A stretch of 64,000 nt of DNA from an uncultured Bacteroidia bacterium (GTDB lineage: Bacteria > Bacteroidota > Bacteroidia > NS11-12g > UBA9320): assembly GCA_943789165.1 (NCBI GenBank), contig CALSTB010000005.1:341001-405000 (forward strand), read 5' to 3'. The notes beneath the pieces are model-generated. The model ran no database searches. It had not been told where the DNA came from and saw nothing but the letters and a program-made list of their open reading frames with translations. A program made the position numbers and the translations under genes. Shown one piece after another: positions 35,391 through 44,606 of the stretch. Numbering within the stretch: the stretch's first letter is position 1; every line of letters starts with the position of its first letter.

Positions 35391-36299
35391 ATGATCAATA
35401 AAGCTCGGATTTATGTTCTTGTCATGTTAGCAACCATATCATTGGTATCGCTACAATCATGTAAAGACGATAGCGGCGACGGTGGAAATCAACCAACAAA
35501 ATCGATTTCAGAGTATATGACGTCAGAAGGCGGATATACAGAGTTTCTAGCAGCCTTAGAATTGGCTGGATTAGATGGAAAAATTACAGGTTCAGGTGGA
35601 TTTACCATCCTGGCAGTAAGTGACTTACAATTGGCTGATGACGGCGTTGACTTAAGTTCAATGACAAACGCAGAACAGGTTGCTTTTGTAAAATACCACT
35701 GTATCGACGGGAAAAAAGAACCAAAGGACTTTACCCATACTGGCTACGTTTCAAGCGAATCGAATACTGGTCCGAACAATGCCAAGCTTTCAATCTATAC
35801 AGAAATAACTGGCGAAGCGGTTAGGTTTAACGGAAAGTCGGCAACGACCAACTATGAAGCAACGAATGGTATGATTTACTTAATGGCAAATAGCTTAAAA
35901 GTTCCAACGCTTTTGGATCAAATTGCCAATAATCCAAATCTATCTAACTACAAGGTTGGCGTTAACTTGGAGGCAGCAACAAAGACTGCTTTGCAAACAG
36001 GTGACAACACGGTATTTGGTATCAACGATACTGAATTTGTAAAGTATTTAGAAACGCAAAACGTGATTCGAATTGCAGATTTGTCGCCAAGTGCTAGACG
36101 TGCTTTGATGAACACTACAATGATTTTCGGAGAGGTGAAAACCAAAGCTGATTTAACTGGAACGATTTCAACTGAAGGGGAGGATATTACTGCCGTTTCT
36201 GGCGCTGATATTACACTAAACGGAAACGTAAAAGTGATTAGAAGTAACGTGTTTGCCTCCAATGGAGTCATGCATATTATCAACGGTGTTTTAAAATAA
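35391..36299 (+). CDS. Surface lipoprotein with two fasciclin (FAS1) domains
   Basis: 302 residues. Lipobox Cys24 (LQSC) is followed by Lys-Asp-Asp, the surface-export signal of Bacteroidota lipoproteins. FAS1 domain 1 spans about 40-170 (YTEFLAALELAGLDGKI, GGFTILAVSD) and a second, weaker one about 175-300 ending in the characteristic SNGVMHIINGVLK. FAS1 proteins mediate adhesion or polysaccharide contact. Monocistronic, ended by the bidirectional terminator at 36321-36352. Confidence 0.9.
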   Translation: MINKARIYVLVMLATISLVSLQSCKDDSGDGGNQPTKSISEYMTSEGGYTEFLAALELAGLDGKITGSGGFTILAVSDLQLADDGVDLSSMTNAEQVAFVKYHCIDGKKEPKDFTHTGYVSSESNTGPNNAKLSIYTEITGEAVRFNGKSATTNYEATNGMIYLMANSLKVPTLLDQIANNPNLSNYKVGVNLEAATKTALQTGDNTVFGINDTEFVKYLETQNVIRIADLSPSARRALMNTTMIFGEVKTKADLTGTISTEGEDITAVSGADITLNGNVKVIRSNVFASNGVMHIINGVLK

Positions 36300-36320
36300 C
36301 CGTTCATACATGTATAAAGA

Positions 36321-36352
36321 AAAAGGGTCAGCCAGTTGGCGGACCCTTTTTT
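36321..36352. terminator. Bidirectional terminator within the 3' end of the MmcQ-like gene
   Basis: AAAAGGGTCAGCC and GGCGGACCCTTTTTT form a GC-rich stem with one A-G mismatch and a four-base loop. It has a T-run for the plus-strand fasciclin transcript and the matching A-run for the minus-strand gene, whose last codons it contains. Confidence 0.8.
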
Positions 36353-36693
36353 AATGCTTCTTTTTGAGCCTTGGTTAATTTCGAAACTACTAGGTCGTAG
36401 CTGTGATCAATCATTTTGCGAAGCAAGGCTGAGTCAGGGAATTGTGCGGATTCAACCGTATTCCAATGCTTCTTGTTCATGTGATATCCAGGCTTTATCA
36501 GTGTTGTGGTAGCACGCAGTTCTTCTGCCCATTCAGGGTCACATTTTAAATTGACGGATACATAATGCTCTACGTTGGTTAGGGCAAACATCTTATCCAA
36601 GACCTTAAAAACAAGTGTGTTAGAATCAAAAGGAAACGACTCAGTCACACCAGGCTTATCCAAACAATAGTCGCGAAGTTCAATTATGTCCAT
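36328..36693 (-). CDS. MmcQ/YjbR family protein
   Basis: 121-residue double-wing domain protein of unproven function (MmcQ/YjbR, DNA-binding-like fold). Diagnostic parts: the N-terminal LRDYCLDKPGVTESFPF, MFALTNVEHYVSVNLKCDP, the PGYHMNKKHWNTVE motif and LRKMIDHSYDLVVSKL. The end of the gene is part of a terminator hairpin. Convergent with the fasciclin gene, single-gene unit by position. Confidence 0.9.
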   Translation of the reverse strand: MDIIELRDYCLDKPGVTESFPFDSNTLVFKVLDKMFALTNVEHYVSVNLKCDPEWAEELRATTTLIKPGYHMNKKHWNTVESAQFPDSALLRKMIDHSYDLVVSKLTKAQKEALKKGPPTG

Positions 36694-36742
36694 GTCCGTA
36701 TTGAGATTAATTTAGGAGTACTATGTGCGATATCAATGTATC

Positions 36743-38275
36743 TTACATGCGTTTGTAAATAATGAAATTCGGTCTTTTAGCGAACAAAACCAATTGGTTG
36801 TATAGCCACGGTTGATCTGATGGTAGCTTATCCGCCCAAACAGATGGGAAGATATAATAGTCAGGTTGAATGCGTTCCGACCAATACTTCATGTTGGATG
36901 AATCCCGAGACATTTCTTCGTGATTGAACGCCTTGCCTAATCGATTAAAGTACACAAGCGAAGTATTTGGCGCAGCATCATACCCAACAAAAATGGTCGC
37001 TGATTTTGGAATGCCCATATCTGAAATGATTGCATTTGCGTTTTTCAGCCATTCGATGTCAGTGATAATATCTCTATGTTTCCAAATAAAATGACTCGAC
37101 ATACGCCTGTCATAGTCTCTCACTGACAATGTGATTGTTGAAAGGGCAATCAATCCGACAATAGGAAGCGTCCATTTGTTCTTGAAAATGGGTAAGTCAA
37201 AAGAAGCCGTGAGCAGAAACCAAAAAAGAATAAAAATCAGAGGTAAAACTGCCGGTATGAAGTAGTAATCATGGTTGACGAATTGAGCACCCATGAGTTT
37301 AAAAAACATAAGCAAGCCAGTAGCAGATATAATCAAGAAATTACGGCCAGTGCGGTTAAAATGAATAGACTTTCTGCGTATCACAGCAAAAACGATTAAG
37401 CCTAGTACCATGATGGTTTGTGACCATGTGAGGTATTGTCCGTGCCAGTATCCCAAACCCTTCCAAAATCCTCGAACATCTGAAAAAGTATTGAGGGGTT
37501 GTTGTTTCGACATAAAGATTCTTGAATAGAAATCTTCATTAACTTTGTGGAAGAAGTAATAATCATAGCTCCAAATGGTTGCAGCAACCAGCAAGAAAAC
37601 CGTGATAAACCAAAGTCCTTTTTTGAGTTGAAAAGGCTTTAGAAAATGAAGTCCGATGGCTCCCGTCATCCCCAAAAAATATATACCACAAGTTGTTTTT
37701 ATCAAGGTGGCTATTCCTGCAAATAAGATGGCATATATCGCTGATTTTAATCTGGAAGTTTCTGTAAAATCTATAAAATGAGCAAAGCCGATGAGAAGAA
37801 AGGCTAATCCTGCTATATCGGGTAAGAAATTAAAAGCGTAGAAAAACAGCAATGGACTAAAAAACAAGATAAGACCTGCCAGAAATTTGAATGTGGTATT
37901 TAGCTTCCATTTTCGCATGAAAAACCAAAACCCGATGGTCAACAGACAAAGGTTTAATCCTCGATAAATAAACGGTAGATATTCGGGATTGATTATACGG
38001 CTGACCTGCGCAGAAACATATTGGAGAATTGGAAATTCGACGCCACAACGCCCATCAATCGTACTCAAATTATGTGTTTGTGCTTTAAAGAAATTCGTGT
38101 TGTCGATATACCGAACAGCAACGGAATATCTGTCTGATTGAGCCCAATTGTGCACTCCTAAAGGAAGTGAGTTGGCATATTTCCCGTAGGTCAAAACGAA
38201 CAATACAAGGATGCTTATGAATCCTAGAATAAATCGATATTTCAAGAGGGCTTTCAGAACGCGACAAAGAAACAA
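36743..38275 (-). CDS. GT39-like membrane glycosyltransferase
   Basis: 510-residue polytopic protein resembling dolichyl/polyprenyl-phosphate mannosyltransferase-like enzymes (GT-C). An N-terminal helix, an extracytoplasmic loop with HNWAQSDRYSVAVRYI carrying an Asp, then eight to ten helices and a soluble C-terminal segment. Acceptor unknown. Start is TTG at 38275 with no Met until about residue 117; a TTG farther in (before KYRFILG) would also keep the first helix. Upstream lies the 38294-38355 nested inverted repeat, shared with the divergent giant surface-protein gene. Confidence 0.8.
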   Translation of the reverse strand: MFLCRVLKALLKYRFILGFISILVLFVLTYGKYANSLPLGVHNWAQSDRYSVAVRYIDNTNFFKAQTHNLSTIDGRCGVEFPILQYVSAQVSRIINPEYLPFIYRGLNLCLLTIGFWFFMRKWKLNTTFKFLAGLILFFSPLLFFYAFNFLPDIAGLAFLLIGFAHFIDFTETSRLKSAIYAILFAGIATLIKTTCGIYFLGMTGAIGLHFLKPFQLKKGLWFITVFLLVAATIWSYDYYFFHKVNEDFYSRIFMSKQQPLNTFSDVRGFWKGLGYWHGQYLTWSQTIMVLGLIVFAVIRRKSIHFNRTGRNFLIISATGLLMFFKLMGAQFVNHDYYFIPAVLPLIFILFWFLLTASFDLPIFKNKWTLPIVGLIALSTITLSVRDYDRRMSSHFIWKHRDIITDIEWLKNANAIISDMGIPKSATIFVGYDAAPNTSLVYFNRLGKAFNHEEMSRDSSNMKYWSERIQPDYYIFPSVWADKLPSDQPWLYNQLVLFAKRPNFIIYKRM

Positions 38276-38293
38276 ACTATTTTAAGAATTCAG

Positions 38294-38355
38294 AGACGAC
38301 AATTATTCTCATTTTTTTGCCATTATCATGCAGCGTTTTGGCTGCTTCGTCGTCT
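38294..38355. repeat. Nested inverted repeats in the divergent promoter region
   Basis: Outer arms AGACGAC (38294-38300) and GTCGTCT (38349-38355); inner arms GCAGC (38330-38334) and GCTGC (38341-38345) around a six-base loop. Between a minus-strand transferase and the plus-strand 1437-residue gene; operator or cruciform role is possible. Confidence 0.4.
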
Positions 38356-38361
38356 ACTTAG

Positions 38362-38369
38362 TATATTTA
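38362..38369 (+). promoter_or_regulatory. -7-like box of the giant surface protein gene
   Basis: TATATTTA, one mismatch from TAnnTTTG, ends 8 nt before the ATG at 38377. Confidence 0.45.
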
Positions 38370-38376
38370 CACCATT

Positions 38377-41300
38377 ATGTGGGGCTTGAAATTTTCTAAA
38401 TGTCTGTTGGCTTGTGTATTTTTATTGCAAAACATTTCGTTTGCTTCTGGCCAAGGTACGACACAAAATGAGTCCGCATCTCAGTATCAGCAGGTATTAA
38501 ATGACGTATTGGTTCAAGGGCAACTCTTCAGAGAAAACAACGGACAATGGGACGCCGATATCTTATATCAAACATCTGGTAACGGAGCGACTGCTTCATT
38601 TTATTCTAACAAGGTTCTGTTTTCGTTGGTAAAAGATTTTGAACTTGGCAACGACCCCGATAATCCAATGGAAGCTCGTGCGAGCTTTTTAAATTGGAGT
38701 TTAAGCTTTGATCAATCCAAAACACAAGGAGTTATTCCCTCAAGCCTGATTGAAAGGAACGTTCACTATTTTACAGGTAAAGCAAATGCCTCATCTCAAA
38801 TAAAGGAGTACAAAGATCTTTGCTATAAAGAAGTTTACCCGAATACTGATTTAATGTTTTATGGAAATCCCGAAGGTGCGTTGAAATACGATTTCATCGC
38901 TAAACCAGGAGCGGATGTTCATAATATTCAAATGACTTACGATGGCGTTGAATCGGTCGAAGTATTGCCAAATGGTACTTTGAAACTGTCAACTGCATGG
39001 GGAGATTTGTTCGAGGACAAGCCTTATTCCTATCAAATGATTAACGGAGTTGAAACAGAAGTTTCGGTCTCTTATGTTGTCAATGACAAAACAGTTGGCT
39101 TTGTTGTAAACGAAGCGTATGATAAAACAGTTCCACTTGTAATTGACCCAATTTACGTTGATTGGAGTACCTATTTTTATGGTGACCCAATAACCAGTAC
39201 GTGGGGATGGAATTACGTGTTGGACGTGGATATTGACGATGAAGACTATGTCTACATCACCGGTATGTCGAACAACCAAAGATTTTATAGTCAGTTGGGC
39301 GGGTATGACACCTCGTTAAATGGTTTCTACGACGCGTTTGTATGTAAGATTACGCCGAAAGGTGATAGCTTAAAGTACTTCACTTATCTTGGAGGAAGTA
39401 GCTATGAATACGGAATGAATGTTTCGGTTAATTCAAAACATGAAGTCGTTGTTTCAGGAATCACCTATGGAGGTGGTTTCCCTACAACTGCTGGAGCTTT
39501 TGATGAAAATGGTAAAAGTTGTTCAGGAGGCTGGTGTTATCAAGGATTTGTTACCAAATTGAATGATGATGGGAGTGACCTCATTTTTAGTACCTATCTG
39601 ACTGGAACCAAAGCGTCAGGATTTTATTCTATTGATTGGATTCGAGGAATGCAGGTAACGGATAATGGTAAAGTGTACCTCGTGGGAAATACGTCGTCAG
39701 AAGATTTTCCAACGACTTCGGGATGTTACCAACCGGCTTACGGTGGAACTGCCGCTACAGGCGGTTACTATTACTGGCACCAAGGAGACGCCTTTATGAC
39801 TTGTCTTAAGTCCGACGGTACGGGCTTGGTATTTTCAACATACATTGGAGGTTCAGGAATCGATGTTGCAAAAGACGTATATGTTGATGAATCTGGATTA
39901 ATCTATGTCGTTGGTCAAACCAGTTCAGGAAATTTTAGGACAACGCCAGGAGCTTCAATCTTTAATAAATACATAAAAGGAAACACAGATGCCTTTGTCA
40001 TTAAGTTTAAGGCAAATGGAAACCAAGTGGAATGGGCAAAGTTGATGGGTGGCACTGGTGAAGATAATTTTGAAAGCATATACGCCACGGAAACAGGTGA
40101 TCCTTTTATCGCTGGTTCAACCACATCTGCAGATTTTCCGACAACAGCAAAAGCGTACAAGCGGAGCCATGGAGGCGGCTATGATGCAGTGGTTGTCAAA
40201 ATGATATCGGCAGGAACGAATGTATATTATTCAACCTATTTAGGTGGGTCAAATGATGACGGATATTCATGGAATTACCCGTTTTTTAGTCCGCTGAGCA
40301 TTACGGCCAATGTGCGTGACGAGGCAATTGTCGCTGCAACTTCTCGGTCAACAGACTTTCCAACAACGTCAGATGCAATTCAACCAAAATCAAAATTAAC
40401 AACAAGTGGATTCTACGGATCTATGACGATTACAAAGCTTGATTTTGATGGAGCAAAGCAACTATATGGAACCTATTACGGCGGGAGTAGAGGAGAATTC
40501 CCAGGTGGGGTACGTGCGAAAAGAGTTGGGTGCGTGACTTATATCTTATCTGCTGGAAACTCATTTTCAGGCGATTATCCAACTACTAAAGGTGTTTATA
40601 AAGACAGCTTAGGTACATCTGGATCGTTCTGGACAGGATTTGTAACGAAATTTAGAGACACGCTTTATACGGAACCCATTGAACTTGGTTTCAAAGACAC
40701 ATTCGTCGAATGCGACAACGTGTTTGAAATATTTGATGCGAAAAACCAAGGTGCTGACTTCACTTGGAGTGATGGTAGTAGTAACAGATTTAACATCGCA
40801 AAAGACTCTGGATTGATTTGGGTACAAGCCACTTATGGTTGTGATACGGTAAGAGACTCCGTTCAAATTCTATTAGAACACAGTCCAAAAGTGCCCGTCT
40901 TTGGAAATGACACCACCTTCTGTGATAATTTCCCAAGTCTCACTTTAGACGCCAAAAACGACACCATTATTCGATCATATCTCTGGCACAATGGAGACAC
41001 CACTCAAAAAGTCTCAATCAATGCCCCCGGTAAATATTATGTCGATATCATTACGCCAAACTGCGGTACCAAGACAGATACGATTAATTTTAAACTGCTA
41101 GATACACCAGTTGTCAACCTATATTCTGACACCATTTCCTGTGATTCGGTGCGTTTGGTCTTAGATGCCGGAAATGCCAACAATGAAGCTACTTATAAAT
41201 GGAATACAGGTGATTCTGTGCAAGCCATTACGGCAATGGATACTGGATTATATAAAGTTGTAGTCTCTAATTTTTGCGGAATAGACAGTAGTCAGAAACA

Positions 41301-42690
41301 CATTACACAACATTATACACCAACCGTTAGTTTACCAGCAGATACCGTCTTTTGTGATGCTGTTTCATATTTCCTACAAGTGGGCAGACCTAACAATGGT
41401 GAAACTTATAACTGGGAGGACATAACGAACTTAGTCGGCATTGGTTCTTTAGATACTATTAGCATAAACGATCCTGTCTATACCAAAATTACGATCATGA
41501 ACGGTTGTGGAACCGCTAAGGATTCCATAAAATTTGGATTATTGACAACGCCTAAAGGGAGTCCTCTAGATACCATTTACGAATGTGACGATGTTGATGA
41601 ATTACTAATCATGTCGGCTGCTAAAGCCAACAACGCTGAGGTGTATTCCTGGAATGTATCGGGTGAATCAGATTCGATGATGACAGCCAAGTCAGCAGGG
41701 AAGTTTACAGGATATGTTCAGAATAAATGTGGTTTAGATTCTTCGCAGTTGTTTATTGTGTTGAAGCACACACCAATAGTTACATTGCCTCAGGACACAA
41801 CGTACTGTAGTAGTATCAAGACCTCTTTTGATGTAACAGACCCTGATCAAGAAATGCAGTACGAATGGCAAGACAATTCAAATAATCCCACGTTCGTCGT
41901 TTCTGGTCCTGGCACCTATAGCGTAAAACTTACCAATAGATGTGGATCAGATAGCGATGAAGTTGTCTTAAGTCTGTTGCAAATTCCAACGGTCGACTTA
42001 GGTAAAGACCTTGTTTTTTGCGGTCAGGTGTCCCCAACAAATTATAAAGTTGGGTTAGAAAACAACGACGAAGGTTATTCTTGGTCGAATGGTGACATTG
42101 TTTCAACAACAAGCTTCTCTAATCCAGGAGATCATTGGGTGGTTATCACAAATAAATGTGGTACAGCCCGCGATATCGTTAACTTTAGAGTATCCGAATA
42201 TCCAATTGTCGACTTAGGTCTAGACACCATACTTTGTGGTAAATTTAGTTTGGAATTGGATGCGGGAAATCCCGGTATGACGTATAACTGGTTGCCGGAC
42301 GGTGAAACAACGCAAAAAATTAATGCAACCAAACAACAAGTGTACAGCGTTACAGTAACAAATGCAGATGGTTGCGAATCTGGCGATAATTTCGAGGTTG
42401 GCTCAGGCTGTGTCAGTTACTCACATATACCAACTGGATTTAGTCCAAATGCCGATGGGTTAAATGATGTATTCAAACCAACCCTTGTTAATTACCAAGA
42501 CTTTACCATGTCCATCTACAATAGGTGGGGAGAAGAGTTGTTTAAAACTGAAGACCCTCATATGGGCTGGGATGGAACCTACAATGGAGAAGTGGTTCAA
42601 AACGGCATCTATTTGTACTCTATTCGGTTTATTACAACGGAAGATGGGGCGTATAAAATCATGAAAGGACTGGTTCACGTAGTTCGATAG
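38377..42690 (+). CDS. Giant surface protein: SBBP repeats, Ig-like repeats and T9SS type B sorting domain
   Basis: 1437 residues. Signal peptide about 1-26. An N-terminal domain (about 45-265, FRENNGQWDADILYQTSGN) of the kind found before SBBP repeats. Six or seven SBBP propeller repeats to about residue 765 (YLGGSSYEYG, FSTYIGGSG, YSTYLGGSNDDGY, each ending FPTT). About eight Ig/PKD-like repeats from about 770 to 1340, each with a pair of cysteines and YxWN/S.GD. A gliding-motility-associated C-terminal domain from about 1345 (IPTGFSPNADGLNDVFKP, MSIYNRWGEELF, WDGTYNGEVV). Exported by T9SS, surface-attached; an adhesion role is likely. Confidence 0.92.
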   Translation: MWGLKFSKCLLACVFLLQNISFASGQGTTQNESASQYQQVLNDVLVQGQLFRENNGQWDADILYQTSGNGATASFYSNKVLFSLVKDFELGNDPDNPMEARASFLNWSLSFDQSKTQGVIPSSLIERNVHYFTGKANASSQIKEYKDLCYKEVYPNTDLMFYGNPEGALKYDFIAKPGADVHNIQMTYDGVESVEVLPNGTLKLSTAWGDLFEDKPYSYQMINGVETEVSVSYVVNDKTVGFVVNEAYDKTVPLVIDPIYVDWSTYFYGDPITSTWGWNYVLDVDIDDEDYVYITGMSNNQRFYSQLGGYDTSLNGFYDAFVCKITPKGDSLKYFTYLGGSSYEYGMNVSVNSKHEVVVSGITYGGGFPTTAGAFDENGKSCSGGWCYQGFVTKLNDDGSDLIFSTYLTGTKASGFYSIDWIRGMQVTDNGKVYLVGNTSSEDFPTTSGCYQPAYGGTAATGGYYYWHQGDAFMTCLKSDGTGLVFSTYIGGSGIDVAKDVYVDESGLIYVVGQTSSGNFRTTPGASIFNKYIKGNTDAFVIKFKANGNQVEWAKLMGGTGEDNFESIYATETGDPFIAGSTTSADFPTTAKAYKRSHGGGYDAVVVKMISAGTNVYYSTYLGGSNDDGYSWNYPFFSPLSITANVRDEAIVAATSRSTDFPTTSDAIQPKSKLTTSGFYGSMTITKLDFDGAKQLYGTYYGGSRGEFPGGVRAKRVGCVTYILSAGNSFSGDYPTTKGVYKDSLGTSGSFWTGFVTKFRDTLYTEPIELGFKDTFVECDNVFEIFDAKNQGADFTWSDGSSNRFNIAKDSGLIWVQATYGCDTVRDSVQILLEHSPKVPVFGNDTTFCDNFPSLTLDAKNDTIIRSYLWHNGDTTQKVSINAPGKYYVDIITPNCGTKTDTINFKLLDTPVVNLYSDTISCDSVRLVLDAGNANNEATYKWNTGDSVQAITAMDTGLYKVVVSNFCGIDSSQKHITQHYTPTVSLPADTVFCDAVSYFLQVGRPNNGETYNWEDITNLVGIGSLDTISINDPVYTKITIMNGCGTAKDSIKFGLLTTPKGSPLDTIYECDDVDELLIMSAAKANNAEVYSWNVSGESDSMMTAKSAGKFTGYVQNKCGLDSSQLFIVLKHTPIVTLPQDTTYCSSIKTSFDVTDPDQEMQYEWQDNSNNPTFVVSGPGTYSVKLTNRCGSDSDEVVLSLLQIPTVDLGKDLVFCGQVSPTNYKVGLENNDEGYSWSNGDIVSTTSFSNPGDHWVVITNKCGTARDIVNFRVSEYPIVDLGLDTILCGKFSLELDAGNPGMTYNWLPDGETTQKINATKQQVYSVTVTNADGCESGDNFEVGSGCVSYSHIPTGFSPNADGLNDVFKPTLVNYQDFTMSIYNRWGEELFKTEDPHMGWDGTYNGEVVQNGIYLYSIRFITTEDGAYKIMKGLVHVVR

Positions 42691-42697
42691 ATTGACC

Positions 42698-42705
42698 TAT
42701 TTTTG
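42698..42705 (+). promoter_or_regulatory. -7 promoter box of recQ
   Basis: TATTTTTG matches TAnnTTTG and ends 9 nt before the TTG start at 42714. Confidence 0.5.
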
Positions 42706-42713
42706 GCATTGCA

Positions 42714-44606
42714 TTGCCAGCAGAAATATTACAGAAATTTTGGGGTTATCCTGGTTTTAGAGACAAACAGGAAGAAATTATTCGCTCGGTTTTATCGAAA
42801 ACGGATACACTTGCGTTGTTGCCTACAGGCGGCGGCAAATCGATTTGCTACCAGGTTCCTGCGCTCATGGTGGATGGCGTTTGCATTGTCGTTTCACCGT
42901 TGATTGCCTTAATGCGTGATCAGGTTGCCCAACTTAAAAATCGCGGTATTTCAGCTACCTATTTGTATGGTGGTTTATCTAAAAAAGAAATCGCCATTGA
43001 GTTACAGAACATTCGTAACAACAAGTATAAATTGGTGTATGTGTCTCCCGAGAGACTTCAATCCAAAGCGTTCCTCCAAAATGTGAAGCGCACTAAGGTC
43101 AGTTTTTTGGCTGTTGATGAAGCACATTGTATCTCTCAGTGGGGCCACGATTTTAGGCCTGAGTTCCGACAAATTGCGACTATTAGAGAAAGTTTGCCGG
43201 ATGTAACCATTTTGGCTTTAACGGCTTCAGCCACGACGGCTGTGGTAGATGACATCGTAAGTCAACTTGGTTTGTCAGAACCAACCATCGTTAGAAAAAG
43301 CTTTTATCGTGAAAACCTGACATACAAGGTGCAGTACGATGAGAACAAAAGGCAAAGTCTCTTAAAGTTAGCAAAGGCAAAACCTGGTTCTGGTGTTGTG
43401 TATACGAGAACACGTCGGAGAACGATTGAAATTGCGAACCTGTTAAAATCAAAAGGAGTAAGCGCTGATTACTATCATGGAGGTTTGACCAATCAGGAAC
43501 GTAACCTTAAACAAGATCGTTGGACTAAAAACGAATCTAGAGTGATGGTGGCTACCAATGCTTTTGGTATGGGCATAGACAAGCCCGATGTGCGGTTTGT
43601 AGCGCATTACGACATGCCCGACAGTTTGGAAGCCTATTACCAAGAAGCGGGCAGGGCTGGTCGCGACGGGAAGCCAAGTACATGTGTTTTGTTTTATGAT
43701 GAAGGCGATATTCTCCAGTTAAGAAGCTTTGTGAACAATCAGTTTCCGACAATGGAACGCGTTCAACAGGTGTATACTGGAATTTGCAATTACTTCGAAT
43801 TGGCCTATCACAGTGGCTTGGAAGCGCGTTTCGACTTTGATTTGGTTGATTTTTGCAACAAGTTTGAGTTGCCTGCTGTAGAAGTATATGCTTCTATTAA
43901 GGTGTTGCAAAAGCTGGGATATATTCATATGTCGGAAGGATTTTACCGACCCTCAAAATTGAAGATTGATATATCCAGTACGGTTTTGTATGATTTCCAG
44001 CTGAAGAATGTGGGCATGGACAAGTTGATAAAAACCATTTTACGTTCTTATGCTGGGGTATATGATTTTTATACTGTAATCAACGAAAATCAACTGGCGC
44101 AGCGGAGTCACTTACCACTTAGTCAGGTAGTTTCTAAATTGAAAATTTTGAACGACTTAAAAGTCTTGACCTATCAACCTGCTAGTGAAAAACCATTTTT
44201 GACGTTCTTATCTGCAAGGGTTCAAGAAATTAAAGACACTGAAGGCATTGTTAAAGAAAATCAATTGAGAACCTTAAATAGATTAGAGGCAATGATTGGA
44301 TATGTGGAGGGGGAGATGTGTCGGTCGACCTTAATCTGTCAGTATTTTGGTGAGGACCAGCCGGAAATATGTGGCATGTGTGACGTTTGTTTGTTGAAGT
44401 CCAAGCTGAAAATTAGTCAGACAGAATTCATTGAAATAGAAAAACACATTGAACTTAGCCTGACCGCTAAACCCTTATTGATTGAAGACCTTATGACGGT
44501 GTCAGAAAGTTATGATCAAGAGACCGTTTTAGCTGTTTTACGCTGGTTAATCTCTGATAATAAGGTAATCACCGACAAAAGTGGATATTTGCGCTTCGAA
44601 AAGTGA
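42714..44606 (+). CDS. recQ: RecQ-family ATP-dependent DNA helicase
   Basis: 630-residue 3'-5' helicase. Motif I GGGKSICYQ (about residue 42), DEAH motif II VDEAHCISQWGHDF, motif III TASATT, motif VI QEAGRAGRDG. Zinc-binding cysteines lie late (CGMCDVC at about 558-564), after an extra winged-helix-like region between helicase and zinc, and no HRDC domain is seen, as in the RecQ variant common in Bacteroidota. Start is TTG at 42714; the next Met is about residue 51. Its GTGA overlap couples it to the downstream glycosyltransferase. Confidence 0.92.
   Translation: MPAEILQKFWGYPGFRDKQEEIIRSVLSKTDTLALLPTGGGKSICYQVPALMVDGVCIVVSPLIALMRDQVAQLKNRGISATYLYGGLSKKEIAIELQNIRNNKYKLVYVSPERLQSKAFLQNVKRTKVSFLAVDEAHCISQWGHDFRPEFRQIATIRESLPDVTILALTASATTAVVDDIVSQLGLSEPTIVRKSFYRENLTYKVQYDENKRQSLLKLAKAKPGSGVVYTRTRRRTIEIANLLKSKGVSADYYHGGLTNQERNLKQDRWTKNESRVMVATNAFGMGIDKPDVRFVAHYDMPDSLEAYYQEAGRAGRDGKPSTCVLFYDEGDILQLRSFVNNQFPTMERVQQVYTGICNYFELAYHSGLEARFDFDLVDFCNKFELPAVEVYASIKVLQKLGYIHMSEGFYRPSKLKIDISSTVLYDFQLKNVGMDKLIKTILRSYAGVYDFYTVINENQLAQRSHLPLSQVVSKLKILNDLKVLTYQPASEKPFLTFLSARVQEIKDTEGIVKENQLRTLNRLEAMIGYVEGEMCRSTLICQYFGEDQPEICGMCDVCLLKSKLKISQTEFIEIEKHIELSLTAKPLLIEDLMTVSESYDQETVLAVLRWLISDNKVITDKSGYLRFEK

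Noticed and set aside
39915..40160. Minus-strand ORFs inside the giant surface protein and other long genes
   Set aside because: Shadow frames of well-supported coding sequences; no motifs.
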